This document shows positions 1-8,629 of a stretch of 64,000 nucleotides of DNA, piece after piece. The notes beneath the pieces were generated by a model. The model saw only the letters and a list, made by a program, of their open reading frames with translations. It was not told the origin of the DNA and ran no database searches. The stretch is from Paenibacillus sophorae (GTDB lineage: Bacteria; Bacillota; Bacilli; Paenibacillales; Paenibacillaceae): NCBI RefSeq assembly GCF_018966525.1, contig NZ_CP076607.1:992001-1056000 (forward strand), in the 5' to 3' direction. Numbering within the stretch: the stretch's first letter is position 1; each line of letters starts with the position of its first letter. A program made the translations under genes and the position numbers.

Positions 1-228
1 CGGAAAGCGGATGGTACTATGTAGTCACTTATTACTTCTAATTTTAAATGTGGCGGACAACCGTACAGCCGGCGGCAATCGCCCGGATGCGGCCTGCTGC
101 TTTGCTGCTTTACTGCGTCATACGAACGGGCGCTCGGAAGGGACTGAAGTCCTTGGTGTAAGCGGCACCCTAGAATACATCGCCGGCCGGCCCGGCGGAA
201 ATCCAAGAAGACACGGAGGATGACAGGG

Positions 229-1713
229 ATGGGTAAATCTACGGGATTTATGGAATATCAGCGTGTAACGCCTTCGGAATGCGAAGCGCTGGAGCGGATT
301 AAGAACTGGAATGAGTTTTCGGTACCGATGGATGAGGAGAAGCTGCGCGAGCAGGGTGCGCGCTGTATGGACTGCGGAACGCCTTTTTGCCATGTGGGCC
401 GTCTGCTGTCGGGCATGGCTTCCGGCTGTCCCCTTCATAATCTGATTCCGGAATGGAATGACCTTGTATATAAAGGGAATTGGGAGGTAGCCCTGAAGCG
501 GCTGCAGAAGACTAATAACTTCCCCGAATTTACGAGCCGTGTATGTCCTTCTCCTTGCGAAGGCGCTTGTACGGTGGGAATGAACGGGCAGCCCGTAACG
601 ATCCGCTCGATCGAGAAAGCTATCGTTGACAAAGGCTTCGAAGAAGGCTGGATCAAGCCTGAGCCTCCGCTTGCACGCACCGGCAAGGCCGTGGCCGTCG
701 TCGGATCGGGGCCGGCGGGAATGGCATGCGCGGCGCAGCTTAACAAAGCGGGCCACACGGTCACCGTCTATGAACGGGCCGACCGGATCGGCGGACTGCT
801 GACCTACGGCATTCCGAATATGAAGCTCGACAAGAAGAAGGTACAGCGCCGGGTTGATCTGCTTGCGGCCGAAGGGGTTAACTTTATAACCGGAACGGAA
901 ATCGGCAAGGATATTTCGGCCGAGGAACTGAAGGCACAGTATGATGCGGTTGTGCTTTGCGCGGGTTCGACGAAGACCCGGGATCTTCCGATCGAAGGAA
1001 GAGAGCTGTCCGGCATCTACCAGGCGATGGAGTTTCTTACCCTGAATACGAAGAGCCTGCTTGATTCAGAGCTTCAGGACGGGGAGTATCTGTCCGCAGC
1101 CGGCAAAGATGTTGTCGTCATCGGCGGCGGCGATACCGGCACCGACTGCGTGGCGACCTCCATCCGTCATGGCTGCAAGAGCGTAATCCAACTGGAAATC
1201 ATGCCGCAAGCGCCGCTCACCCGCCAGCCAAGCAACCCGTGGCCGGAATTCCCAAAGGTGCTTAAGGTGGACTACGGACAGGTGGAAGCGAAGGCTTTGT
1301 ATCAGGAAGATCCGCGCCGCTATCTTGTATCGACGAAGCGGTTCGCCGGGGATGAGAACGGACATGTGAAGGAACTGCACACGGTACGTATCGAATGGGT
1401 ACGCAGCGAAGACGGCCGTATGGTGCCAAAAGAAGTGCCGGGCAGCGAGGAAGTCATTCCGGCGCAGCTCGTGCTGCTGGCGCTGGGCTTCACCGGACCG
1501 GAGGAGACGGTGGCAAGCCAGCTTGGTCTGGAGCTCGACGAGCGTTCCAACATCAAGGCGGAGTACGGAGTGCATATAACGAATGTGGATGGCGTCTTTG
1601 CCGCCGGAGACATGCGCCGCGGACAGAGCCTTGTCGTGTGGGCGATCAGCGAAGGCCGTCAGGCTGCCCGGGAAGTGGACCGTTATCTGATGGGCTCCTC
1701 GAATCTGCCTTAA
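229..1713 (+). CDS. gltD: Glutamate synthase small subunit (NADPH-GOGAT beta)
   Basis: This is the small subunit of NADPH-dependent glutamate synthase. It passes electrons from NADPH through FAD and Fe-S clusters to the large subunit, which makes two glutamates from glutamine and 2-oxoglutarate. The N-terminal Fe-S cysteines are visible (CMDCGTPFC, then CPSPCEGAC), as are the FAD dinucleotide fold (VGSGPAGMACA) and the NADPH fold (VIGGGDTGTDC). The length of 494 residues is normal. GGAGG at 215-219 abuts an ATG at 220, so the in-frame ATG at 229, nine bases away, is the better start and gives the family-typical MGKSTGFMEY. The large subunit is not in the window; it may lie just upstream. Confidence 0.96.
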   Translation: MGKSTGFMEYQRVTPSECEALERIKNWNEFSVPMDEEKLREQGARCMDCGTPFCHVGRLLSGMASGCPLHNLIPEWNDLVYKGNWEVALKRLQKTNNFPEFTSRVCPSPCEGACTVGMNGQPVTIRSIEKAIVDKGFEEGWIKPEPPLARTGKAVAVVGSGPAGMACAAQLNKAGHTVTVYERADRIGGLLTYGIPNMKLDKKKVQRRVDLLAAEGVNFITGTEIGKDISAEELKAQYDAVVLCAGSTKTRDLPIEGRELSGIYQAMEFLTLNTKSLLDSELQDGEYLSAAGKDVVVIGGGDTGTDCVATSIRHGCKSVIQLEIMPQAPLTRQPSNPWPEFPKVLKVDYGQVEAKALYQEDPRRYLVSTKRFAGDENGHVKELHTVRIEWVRSEDGRMVPKEVPGSEEVIPAQLVLLALGFTGPEETVASQLGLELDERSNIKAEYGVHITNVDGVFAAGDMRRGQSLVVWAISEGRQAAREVDRYLMGSSNLP

Positions 1714-1835
1714 GGCTTGGCAACTGCAGACAGGAAGCAAGCGCGATAGCAACAGCGGGGCGTCCGGCTGGTAGCCGGCCCCCTTTACCGGTATTATTTT
1801 CGGGGTCCGGGCACAATATCTGACCAACATCAATG

Positions 1836-1861
1836 AAAGGCCTCACTTTGTGGGGCTTTTT
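1836..1861 (+). terminator. Rho-independent terminator after gltD
   Basis: An 11-pair stem (AAAGGCCTCAC with GTGGGGCTTTT, including G-T pairs) closes a TTT loop and runs into a T tract. It separates gltD from the phosphodiesterase gene. Confidence 0.75.
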
Positions 1862-1906
1862 GCGTGATAATAGTACATATCCAAAACAGGAAAGGGCGGG
1901 AAACGC

Positions 1907-2452
1907 ATGAAGCTGATGTTTATTTCCGATATTCACGGTTCGCTGCACTGGTTAAAGAAAGCGCTGGAGAAATACGCCGAGGAGAAGCCGGACGGTCTCA
2001 TTATTCTGGGGGATTTCATGTACCACGGTCCCCGTAATCCGCTGCCGGATGGTTACGATCCTAAGGGAGTGGCGCAGGAACTCAATGCGATCAAGCCGCA
2101 TATTACAGCCGTGCGGGGCAACTGCGACTCCGAGGTAGACCAAATGCTGCTCGATTTTCCGATGATGGGAGACTATACGCAAATTCTGTATGAAGGCAGA
2201 CGCATTTACGTCACGCATGGACATGGCTTCAGCATTGAGAATCTGCCGGAGCTTAGCGAAGGGGATATTTTTATCCAGGGACATACCCATGTTCCGGTGG
2301 CCGACGTCAAGGAAGGCATTTACGTGCTTAACCCCGGCTCCATCTCGCTCCCCAAAGAAAACAATCCCAATTCCTATGCCGTACTGGAGGGCGGGGTGTT
2401 TACGGTAAAGAGCTTTGCGGGGGAGACGGTGAAGTCGATTCAGATATTCTGA
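1907..2452 (+). CDS. yfcE: YfcE/MJ0936-family metallophosphodiesterase
   Basis: A small (181 residue) calcineurin-like phosphoesterase of the YfcE/MJ0936 family. These are soluble, metal-dependent enzymes active on model phosphodiesters; the natural substrate is generally unknown. All the metal-binding blocks are present in order: SDIHG near residue 7, GDFMYHG near 36, GNCDSE near 72, THGHG near 102 and GHTHVP near 124. The ATG is preceded by a purine-rich site (GGAAAGGGCGGG). The gene stands alone between two terminators, so it is probably monocistronic. Confidence 0.9.
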   Translation: MKLMFISDIHGSLHWLKKALEKYAEEKPDGLIILGDFMYHGPRNPLPDGYDPKGVAQELNAIKPHITAVRGNCDSEVDQMLLDFPMMGDYTQILYEGRRIYVTHGHGFSIENLPELSEGDIFIQGHTHVPVADVKEGIYVLNPGSISLPKENNPNSYAVLEGGVFTVKSFAGETVKSIQIF

Positions 2453-2494
2453 TTCGTAAAAAGAATACGCCCGCCGCTGCGGGCATGGATGAAG

Positions 2495-2519
2495 ACCGGG
2501 CGCATGCGTCCGGTTTTTT
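2495..2519 (+). terminator. Rho-independent terminator after yfcE
   Basis: Near-perfect GC-rich stem ACCGGGCG / CGTCCGGT with a CATG loop, followed by TTTTTT. A second short hairpin (GCCCGC / GCGGGC) lies just upstream, at about 2469-2484. Confidence 0.85.
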
Positions 2520-2575
2520 CGATTGGCGGTCATTCGTCTGCCGGAAAATGCCGGATTTCAGTCGTCCGGACGGAA

Positions 2576-2604
2576 TTGAGCCCGGGTTGATAATATTGTA
2601 TGAT
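2576..2604 (+). promoter_or_regulatory. SigA-type promoter for aguA-aguB
   Basis: TTGAGC at 2576-2581 and TATGAT at 2599-2604 are separated by 17 bases. They sit about 55 bases upstream of the agmatine deiminase start, directly after the preceding terminator. Confidence 0.55.
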
Positions 2605-2658
2605 GGGTAAGGAATGCAGGGGAATTGTATTCCGGAGACTAATGTAAAGTGAGCTAAA

Positions 2659-3708
2659 ATGATGAATCCTGAAGATTTGAATTATAGCATGCCGCCCGAA
2701 TGGGCGAAGCATGAGCGCACGTTTATTTCCTGGCCGGTGCAGGCGTCCATGTGCTTTCCGGACGATCATGAATCCGTATGCCAAGGATATGCGGATATTA
2801 TCCGGGCCATCGCCGAATTCGAGCCGGTGACGGTCGTTGTCAATCCGGACGAGCAGGAGGAGGTCATGCGCCTGGTAAGCGGGCCCGGAATCACCTTTCT
2901 GCCGATTGAACACAGCGACGCCTGGCTGCGGGATAACGGTCCGACCTTTGTCATGAACACTGACGGGCAGCTTGCCGGCATCAACTGGAAGTTCAACGCC
3001 TGGGGCGGCAAATACTCGCCATGGGATCTCGACGACAAGGTTGCTCCGCAAATTATCGAGACGGTGAAGGTTGCCCGGTTCGACGCACCGATTGTGATGG
3101 AAGGAGGTTCCTTTCATACCGACGGCGAAGGCACGCTGATTACGACCGAGGAATGTCTGCTGAATCCGAACCGCAATCCGGGGCTCGGCCGGGGAGATAT
3201 TGAGGAGGTTCTTCGCCAGTACACCGGCGCGGACAAGATCATCTGGCTGAAACGCGGCCTCAGCGGAGACGAGACTGACGGACATGTCGACAATATCGCC
3301 TGCTTTGCCGCTCCGGGCAAGGTGATCATTCAGGTCTGCGAGGACCCGCAGGATGAGAATTATGAGATCACGGCTGAGAATCTGCGCATTCTGGAGAATG
3401 CGACGGACGCTAAGGGCCGGAAGCTGGAGATCGTCAAAATCCAGCAGCCGCCGCGCGCCGACCATGAGGGAAGCCGGTTGACGCTCAGCTATCTGAATTT
3501 CTATTTCGTCAACGGCGGAATTATCCTGCCTGTGTTCGGCGCGTCCGAGAGCGATGCGCTCGCGGAGGAAACGCTGAAGCGCCTGTTCCCGGACCGGCGA
3601 ATCCGCACGGTAAATGGAATGGCGGTCATCCGTGAGGGCGGCAATGTGCACTGCACGACGCAGCAAATGCCGGCCCCAGAAGTTAATATATTTCGATTGA
3701 AGTCATAG
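2659..3708 (+). CDS. aguA: Agmatine deiminase
   Basis: Agmatine deiminase hydrolyses agmatine to N-carbamoylputrescine and ammonia, the first step of the two-step route from agmatine to putrescine. The 349-residue protein carries the family blocks WLRDNGPTF, MEGGSFHTDGEG, DETDGHVDN and the C-terminal EGGNVHCTTQQ, with catalytic Cys at about residue 332. The ribosome site is weak (AAAGTGAGC) and there are two consecutive ATG codons (2659, 2662). The next gene, the matching amidase, begins 16 bases after the stop, so the two form one polyamine operon. Confidence 0.95.
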   Translation: MMNPEDLNYSMPPEWAKHERTFISWPVQASMCFPDDHESVCQGYADIIRAIAEFEPVTVVVNPDEQEEVMRLVSGPGITFLPIEHSDAWLRDNGPTFVMNTDGQLAGINWKFNAWGGKYSPWDLDDKVAPQIIETVKVARFDAPIVMEGGSFHTDGEGTLITTEECLLNPNRNPGLGRGDIEEVLRQYTGADKIIWLKRGLSGDETDGHVDNIACFAAPGKVIIQVCEDPQDENYEITAENLRILENATDAKGRKLEIVKIQQPPRADHEGSRLTLSYLNFYFVNGGIILPVFGASESDALAEETLKRLFPDRRIRTVNGMAVIREGGNVHCTTQQMPAPEVNIFRLKS

Positions 3709-3724
3709 CAAGGAGGACATAAGC

Positions 3725-4600
3725 TTGAGAAACGTAAAAGTAGCCGCAACGCAGATGAGCTGCTCCGGCAGCATTGATGAGAATATTGCCAAGGCCGACA
3801 AACTGGTTCGGGAAGCGGCGGCGCAGGGAGCGCAGATTATTCTGCTGCAGGAGCTGTTCGAGACGCCCTATTTCTGCCAGAAGGAAAAGTCGGATTACTA
3901 TGAGTACGCCACGGAGTTGGAACAGAATAAAGCCGTGAACCATTTTAGAGAGGTGGCAAAAGAACTGAAGGTCGTGCTGCCGATCAGCTTCTATGAGAAG
4001 AAAAACTATGCACGTTACAATTCTTTGGCCGTCATCGACGCCGACGGAAGCGTTCTTGGCAAATACCGCAAGAGCCATATTCCGGACGGTCCCGGCTATG
4101 AGGAGAAATTTTATTTCAATCCCGGGGACACCGGCTTTAAAGTATGGAACACCCGTTACGCCAAAATCGGGGTAGGGGTATGCTGGGATCAATGGTATCC
4201 GGAAGCGGCGCGCGTCATGACGCTAATGGGCGCGGAGCTTCTGTTCTATCCGACAGCCATCGGCTCGGAGCCGCAGGACAGCTCCATTGATTCGAAGGAT
4301 CACTGGCAGATGTGCATGCTCGGCCATGCCGCGGCGAACCTGATTCCCGTTGTGGCTTCCAACCGCATCGGCCGTGAAGAGGACGAAGAATCAAGCATCA
4401 ATTTCTACGGGTCCTCGTTCATCGCCGGTCCGCAGGGTAACAAGATTGCCGAGGCTGGACGCGGCGAAGAGACGGTGCTGGTCGGCGAGTTCGATCTGGA
4501 CGCGCTGGAGACCCTGCGGATCGAGTGGGGCATCTTCCGCGACCGCCGTCCGGAGCTGTATCGCCTGATCGCTTCCTATGACGGGGATCTGACGTTTTAA
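3725..4600 (+). CDS. aguB: N-carbamoylputrescine amidase
   Basis: A nitrilase-superfamily amidase that cleaves N-carbamoylputrescine to putrescine, CO2 and ammonia, completing the pathway started by the upstream deiminase. The Glu-Lys-Cys triad is visible at E43 (LLQELFETPYF), K116 (KYRKSHIPDG) and C153 (GVGVCWDQWYPE). The 291-residue length is typical. The start is a TTG with AGGAGG at 3711-3716, eight bases away; no suitable ATG is nearby. The product is expected to be cytosolic. Confidence 0.95.
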   Translation: MRNVKVAATQMSCSGSIDENIAKADKLVREAAAQGAQIILLQELFETPYFCQKEKSDYYEYATELEQNKAVNHFREVAKELKVVLPISFYEKKNYARYNSLAVIDADGSVLGKYRKSHIPDGPGYEEKFYFNPGDTGFKVWNTRYAKIGVGVCWDQWYPEAARVMTLMGAELLFYPTAIGSEPQDSSIDSKDHWQMCMLGHAAANLIPVVASNRIGREEDEESSINFYGSSFIAGPQGNKIAEAGRGEETVLVGEFDLDALETLRIEWGIFRDRRPELYRLIASYDGDLTF

Positions 4601-4636
4601 CAAAATTTCACAGATTTTTATATTAGGGCATTGATC

Positions 4637-4668
4637 AAGAGGCTACACTCTTGGCAGTGCTCTTTTTT
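4637..4668 (+). terminator. Possible imperfect terminator after aguB
   Basis: AAGAG...CACT pairs with AGTG...CTCTT around a small loop, then TTTTTT. The stem has an internal bulge, so this is a moderate call. Confidence 0.4.
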
Positions 4669-4893
4669 ACAACAGGCAAAACGTATCACGCGGATCTGGG
4701 CGTCTCGTATAATATCGGCGCGCGGTACGTGCTACGTAATATACAAAAATCCACCTCTGAATAAATCCGGTTGTCCTTGGAGGTAAAAGACCCTTCATTG
4801 GCAAAACGAACGTATTGGACGTTGGCTCTCTCATTCGGGTGCAACAGGCGCTGAGTCTTGAGGATATGAAAATGAAAACTGCCATATATTATA
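4669..4893 (+). pseudogene. Gene-poor stretch with a possible RibD_C/DHFR-like remnant
   Basis: No intact gene is visible between the aguB terminator and the regulator promoter. A stop-free frame from 4761 to about 4890 reads INPVVLGGKRPFIG near its start. This resembles the NPVVLGGG-P-F block near the C-terminus of RibD-C/dihydrofolate-reductase-like proteins. There is no start, no ribosome site and no upstream part of such a domain. If real, it is a decayed fragment at the left edge of the AT-rich island. The resemblance is short and from memory. Confidence 0.15.
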
Positions 4894-4922
4894 TTGACGT
4901 TACTAGATTAGTTGCGTATTAT
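4894..4922 (+). promoter_or_regulatory. SigA promoter of the GntR regulator gene
   Basis: TTGACG (4894-4899) and TATTAT (4917-4922) with an exact 17-base spacer, ending 38 bases before the regulator start. The -10 box overlaps the palindrome at 4919-4932. Confidence 0.75.
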
Positions 4923-4932
4923 GTATACATAA
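4919..4932 (+). promoter_or_regulatory. Candidate GntR operator, copy 1 (autoregulatory)
   Basis: TTATGTATACATAA is a perfect 14-bp palindrome lying over the -10 box and start region of the GntR gene promoter. The same pattern (TTRTGTATACAYAA) recurs at 5816-5829 ahead of the catabolic genes. Position and sharing argue for the GntR/FCD protein encoded just downstream as the binder. Confidence 0.65.
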
Positions 4933-4960
4933 ATCACTACATAGAAAGGTATGAATTGAC

Positions 4961-5623
4961 ATGGCTTCAACTAAGTTTAATATAAAACCAATCGATAAAC
5001 CTTCCACGACAAAGGAAAGAGTTTACAATGAAATTAAGCACGTTATTTTGAGTGGCTATATTTCTTCGGAAGAAATTTTTACTGAAGTTAAGTTGGCAGA
5101 ATTACTGAATACATCAAGAACACCCGTTAGGGAAGCTTTGCAGGATTTAATTAAAGAAGGCTTAATCGTTTCAATTCCGCGCAAAGGGATGACAGTTCGC
5201 AGAGTGACTGAAAGTGAAATCGAGCAAATATTTTTACTTCGAACTTCAATAGAAACGAAAATAATCCGAAAACTGGCCAAAATCATTACACCGGAACAAT
5301 TGAAGATGCTAAAAAATATTTGTAAGCAGCAAAAGGAAGCTATGTTAGCCAACGATGACATTGCTTTTATTAAACTCGACCAATTATTTCATACTTCTCT
5401 TGTTAAATTTGTCGATTTTGAATTAATTGAGCAAGTGCTGCTGAATCTTCATAATTTGTCACAGCTTATCGGATTAAGGGCCATTAAGAAAAGTAACCGG
5501 ATGAACGAGGTATTAGAGGAGCATATGTCTATTATTTCTTGTATGGAAAGCAAAGATGAAGAAAAATCTGGTGAAGCGATGACTTTACATTTAAACAATA
5601 CAAAACATACGTTAATTAACTAA
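4961..5623 (+). CDS. GntR-family (FCD subgroup) transcriptional regulator
   Basis: A 220-residue regulator. The N-terminal winged helix-turn-helix spans about residues 15-85, with the typical segments IFTEVKLAELLNTSRTPVR and KEGLIVSIPRKGMTVRRV. An all-helical FCD ligand domain follows at about residues 90-220. FCD members usually repress catabolic operons until they bind a carboxylic acid-type effector. The ATG follows GAAAGG. The promoter carries a palindrome over its -10 box, which suggests autorepression, and an equivalent palindrome precedes the monooxygenase gene. The gene is clearly AT-richer than the polyamine genes to its left. The effector is unknown. Confidence 0.9.
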   Translation: MASTKFNIKPIDKPSTTKERVYNEIKHVILSGYISSEEIFTEVKLAELLNTSRTPVREALQDLIKEGLIVSIPRKGMTVRRVTESEIEQIFLLRTSIETKIIRKLAKIITPEQLKMLKNICKQQKEAMLANDDIAFIKLDQLFHTSLVKFVDFELIEQVLLNLHNLSQLIGLRAIKKSNRMNEVLEEHMSIISCMESKDEEKSGEAMTLHLNNTKHTLIN

Positions 5624-5736
5624 ATAAGATAATAAAATGATAGCACCCAATTAAGAAAGCGATTACATGTATTTTATATATATATATCTTCTTATGTAAG
5701 GAAACCTACAAATTTTTCAGAAAATTTGAAATACTA

Positions 5737-5765
5737 TTGACTAATAAGAGCCTAATGCATAGAAT
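5737..5765 (+). promoter_or_regulatory. SigA promoter ahead of the monooxygenase operon
   Basis: TTGACT (5737-5742) and TAGAAT (5760-5765) are separated by 17 bases. Transcription would start near 5772, leaving a leader of about 105 bases that contains the palindrome at 5816-5829. Confidence 0.6.
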
Positions 5766-5815
5766 TTAGTTAGCTAATCTAACATAAACGATTCAAGTAA
5801 ATTTTTTTTATGATT

Positions 5816-5829
5816 TTGTGTATACACAA
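5816..5829 (+). promoter_or_regulatory. Candidate GntR operator, copy 2
   Basis: TTGTGTATACACAA is a perfect 14-bp palindrome sharing the TGTATACA core with the site at 4919-4932. It lies 48 bases before the monooxygenase start and downstream of the recognisable promoter, so binding could act as a roadblock or mask a second promoter. Confidence 0.65.
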
Positions 5830-5877
5830 CACAACATACGGAATTCAAACTTGAATTAGGCGAAGGGATGGTCAGCG

Positions 5878-7332
5878 ATGGTTCGTAATGGCAAACAATA
5901 TTTGGATTCATTGAAAGATAACAGATGTATCTACATTAATGGGGAGAAAGTTGATGATGTCACGACACATCCCGCGTTCAGGGGTATTACACAGTCATTT
6001 GCGACCCTGTATGATTTGGCTGCGGATCCGGCTAACGACATGATTTATACAACCGAGGACGGGACCACCGCCAATAAAGTGTTTATGATCCCCCGCTGTC
6101 GCGAGGAACTGGCTATCCGCCGCCGAGCAATCACCAAGTGGGCGGAAGCGACTTGTGGGTTCGCAGGACGCAGCCCTGACCACGTTGCCGCTTTCCTTGC
6201 AGGATTCGCCAGTTCCCCGGAAGTATTCGGTGAGTACAAGCAAAACGTGTTGGACTTCTATCAGTACGCTCGCGATGAAGACTTGTTTGTAACCTATGTC
6301 ATCATTCCTCCGCAGGTGGATCGCAGCAAGGCCGCACATGAGCAAGAAGAAAAGTATTTACCAGTTGGTGTTCTTGAAGAGAGGAAGGAGGGCATAGTCG
6401 TACGCGGATCGCAAATGCTCGGGACGAGCACTGCAGTTTCCAACTATTTATTTGTCAGTTGTATTACACCTCTCAGACCGGGCGATGAGGATTATGCCAT
6501 ATCCTTTGTCCTGCCGATTGATACGCCCGGGTTAAAGCTGTACCCTCGTCCTGCCTATGCAACAGGCAAGGAAAGCACATTCGATTATCCTCTTTCTACT
6601 CAGTTTGACGAAAGTGATTCGCTAGTTGTATTCAACGATGTATTTATTCCGTGGAAGCATGTATTCACATATAAGAACATTGAAGCAACGAGGGCGCAGT
6701 TCCATGAGACACCGGCTCATGTGTTAGGGAACAATCAGGCGCAAATTCGACTGTCTACAAAATTGAAATTTACGATCGGGGTAGCCCGAAAGATTACTGC
6801 AATGGGGGGGACTGACAAGTTTCCGCAGGTACAGGAACGGTTAGGTGAACTTGCTTCATTGGCTGCGACAGTTGAAGGCATGCTGCTTGCAAGTGAGTAT
6901 GAGTGTGTAGTGGATGAGAAGGGCACAGCTCGACCTAATGCGCGGTTTTTGTATGGCATAGTCGGTATGCAAGATCAAATTTATGCAGGTGTAATTAAAA
7001 TTCTGCGCGAGCTTGTCGGTGGAGGCGTGCTGCAGTTGCCTTCCTCCTATCATGAGATGGTCAATCCGGAAACCAAAGATGATATCCGCCAATATATACG
7101 CGCTTCCGGCGTCGATTCAGAGGCAAGAATTCAATTGTACCGATTGGCATGGGATATCATCGGTTCAGAGTTCGCTGGACGCCACCAACAATATGAAATG
7201 TTTTACAATGGAGCTCCATTTGTCGTAAGGGGGCACGCCTATCGTAATTATGGTTATCATGAACCTCTTGAAATCGTCGACCGTTTTCTGGGAAGCTATA
7301 CCCTTCCGAAAGCCTTATTAAAGGAGGAGTAG
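5878..7332 (+). CDS. HpaB-type FADH2-dependent monooxygenase, large component
   Basis: A 484-residue member of the 4-hydroxyphenylacetate 3-hydroxylase (HpaB) family. These are flavin-diffusible monooxygenases that hydroxylate phenols or related aromatic and heteroaromatic rings using FADH2 supplied by a reductase. The N-terminal domain covers about residues 5-270 and the C-terminal domain about 280-480. The opening (NGKQYLDSLKDNRCIYINGE) is characteristic. GAAGGG precedes the ATG at 5878. The gene four bases downstream encodes a flavin-binding split-barrel protein that could be the reductase partner. Substrate cannot be read from sequence; neighbouring amidase and DUF2848 genes make a nitrogen-containing or ring-cleaved substrate plausible. 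Confidence 0.85.
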   Translation: MVRNGKQYLDSLKDNRCIYINGEKVDDVTTHPAFRGITQSFATLYDLAADPANDMIYTTEDGTTANKVFMIPRCREELAIRRRAITKWAEATCGFAGRSPDHVAAFLAGFASSPEVFGEYKQNVLDFYQYARDEDLFVTYVIIPPQVDRSKAAHEQEEKYLPVGVLEERKEGIVVRGSQMLGTSTAVSNYLFVSCITPLRPGDEDYAISFVLPIDTPGLKLYPRPAYATGKESTFDYPLSTQFDESDSLVVFNDVFIPWKHVFTYKNIEATRAQFHETPAHVLGNNQAQIRLSTKLKFTIGVARKITAMGGTDKFPQVQERLGELASLAATVEGMLLASEYECVVDEKGTARPNARFLYGIVGMQDQIYAGVIKILRELVGGGVLQLPSSYHEMVNPETKDDIRQYIRASGVDSEARIQLYRLAWDIIGSEFAGRHQQYEMFYNGAPFVVRGHAYRNYGYHEPLEIVDRFLGSYTLPKALLKEE

Positions 7333-7335
7333 GAC

Positions 7336-7791
7336 ATGACCACACTTATTACCGAGCTTACAGCCGGCATGATATCCGAGTTACAAGGCCAGAGCATTGT
7401 GATCCTGAATGTAGTGAATAAAGAAAACGGGGATATATTTTCGACGGCCCTTTCATGGGTCTATGCAGTAGGTCCCCAAACGATTCGTTTTGCAATCGAC
7501 GCCAAATCTGATTTTGTACGGATATTGAAAGAGGACCCCAAATTGGTTTTGAATTTTTTTTCACATGAGACGGTGTACTCTATTAAAGGGACTGCAGTGG
7601 TAAAGGTCAGTAAAACAGAAGATATTACGTTAAAGATGGCACTGTTAGAAGTGGAAATACAAGAAATTCGAGACATCATCTTCTACGGCGGCAAAATGGT
7701 TACCCTTCCGACATTTGTCAAAACATACAAAGCTGAATTGATTAAAAAGCTGGATGACGAAATGAAGAATGCGCTGATTAACCTTGCTTAA
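7336..7791 (+). CDS. Pyridoxamine-phosphate-oxidase-like flavin-binding split-barrel protein
   Basis: A 151-residue protein with the look of the PNPOx-like/FMN-binding split barrel: beta-strand segments SIVILNVVNKENGDIFSTAL and TIRFAIDAKSDFVRILKEDP, then KLVLNFF. It begins four bases after the monooxygenase stop, with AAAGGAGG inside the end of that gene, so the two are translationally linked. The most economical role is FAD/FMN reductase or flavin carrier for the HpaB-type enzyme; that is inferred from context. It is shorter than classical HpaC-type reductases align to. Confidence 0.65.
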   Translation: MTTLITELTAGMISELQGQSIVILNVVNKENGDIFSTALSWVYAVGPQTIRFAIDAKSDFVRILKEDPKLVLNFFSHETVYSIKGTAVVKVSKTEDITLKMALLEVEIQEIRDIIFYGGKMVTLPTFVKTYKAELIKKLDDEMKNALINLA

Positions 7792-7829
7792 CGTATATTC
7801 ACGATCCCAAAAGGAGGGGACAGAGAGGC

Positions 7830-8603
7830 ATGAAAATTGCATCCATTCAATTGGAAATTAAGGATCAGGAGAGTAAAGAACAGCGAATTGAACGTGCTGC
7901 CGGGCTGGTGGATCAAGCGGCTCAAGACGCAGATCTGATCCTGCTGCCGGAAATATGGGCCACCGGTTACTTTTCGTTTGATAGGTATATAGAAGAGGCG
8001 GAGTTGATCACAGGTCCCTTTGTTACATTATTTTCTGAAATTGCGAAAAGTCACGGGGTCTATTTGTTTGCGGGAAGCTTTGTCGAAAAGAGAGACGGAA
8101 ATTATTACAACACAAGCATTCTGTTTGATCGTCAAGGCAAGCTGGCAGGCACTTATCATAAAACGCATTTATTCCGCTATGGCTCAAAAGAAGGCGAGCT
8201 TCTGACAAGAGGAGATGGCGCGAAAGTAATCGAAACCGAGTTCGGAAAGGTTGGACTGACAACATGCTATGATCTTAGGTTTCCTGAACTTTACCGCCAG
8301 CAGGTTGACTTAGGAGCGGAGATGTTCCTTGTTGCCTCGGCTTGGCCGCATCAGCGTCTTGAGCATTGGAAGTTGTTTAATGCTACGCGCGCATTGGAAA
8401 ATCAAAGCTTTCTTATTTCATGTAATTGTGTAGGTACAACCCAGAATGTTCTGCTCGGCGGACACAGTTCAATAGTTGATCCGTGGGGCATTACGTTGGC
8501 ATCAGGCGAAGAACAAGAAACGATCGTGAAATCAGAAATTGATCCGTCCGAAGTATCCCGAATAAGAGAAACATTCCCTAGCTTGAAACATCGTGTGTTA
8601 TAG
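7830..8603 (+). CDS. Nitrilase-superfamily carbon-nitrogen hydrolase
   Basis: A 257-residue cytosolic amidase with the Glu-Lys-Cys triad at E41 (LLPEIWATGYF), K111 (TYHKTHLF) and C146 (TTCYDLRFPEL). The second catalytic Glu region and the HWKLFNATRALENQ segment are also present. The CYDLRFPEL signature places it with the omega-amidase/YafV-like and Nit-type branch rather than the carbamoylputrescine amidases. It follows the flavin protein by 38 bases with AAAGGAGGGG ahead of the ATG. In this operon it probably removes an amide or carbamoyl group from an oxidised intermediate; the substrate is unknown. Confidence 0.88.
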   Translation: MKIASIQLEIKDQESKEQRIERAAGLVDQAAQDADLILLPEIWATGYFSFDRYIEEAELITGPFVTLFSEIAKSHGVYLFAGSFVEKRDGNYYNTSILFDRQGKLAGTYHKTHLFRYGSKEGELLTRGDGAKVIETEFGKVGLTTCYDLRFPELYRQQVDLGAEMFLVASAWPHQRLEHWKLFNATRALENQSFLISCNCVGTTQNVLLGGHSSIVDPWGITLASGEEQETIVKSEIDPSEVSRIRETFPSLKHRVL

Positions 8604-8629
8604 GCTGATGAGAAAGGATGTATGAGAAG

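Noticed and set aside
2530..3666. 378-codon open frame on the minus strand
   Set aside because: Antisense to agmatine deiminase, which has all family motifs.
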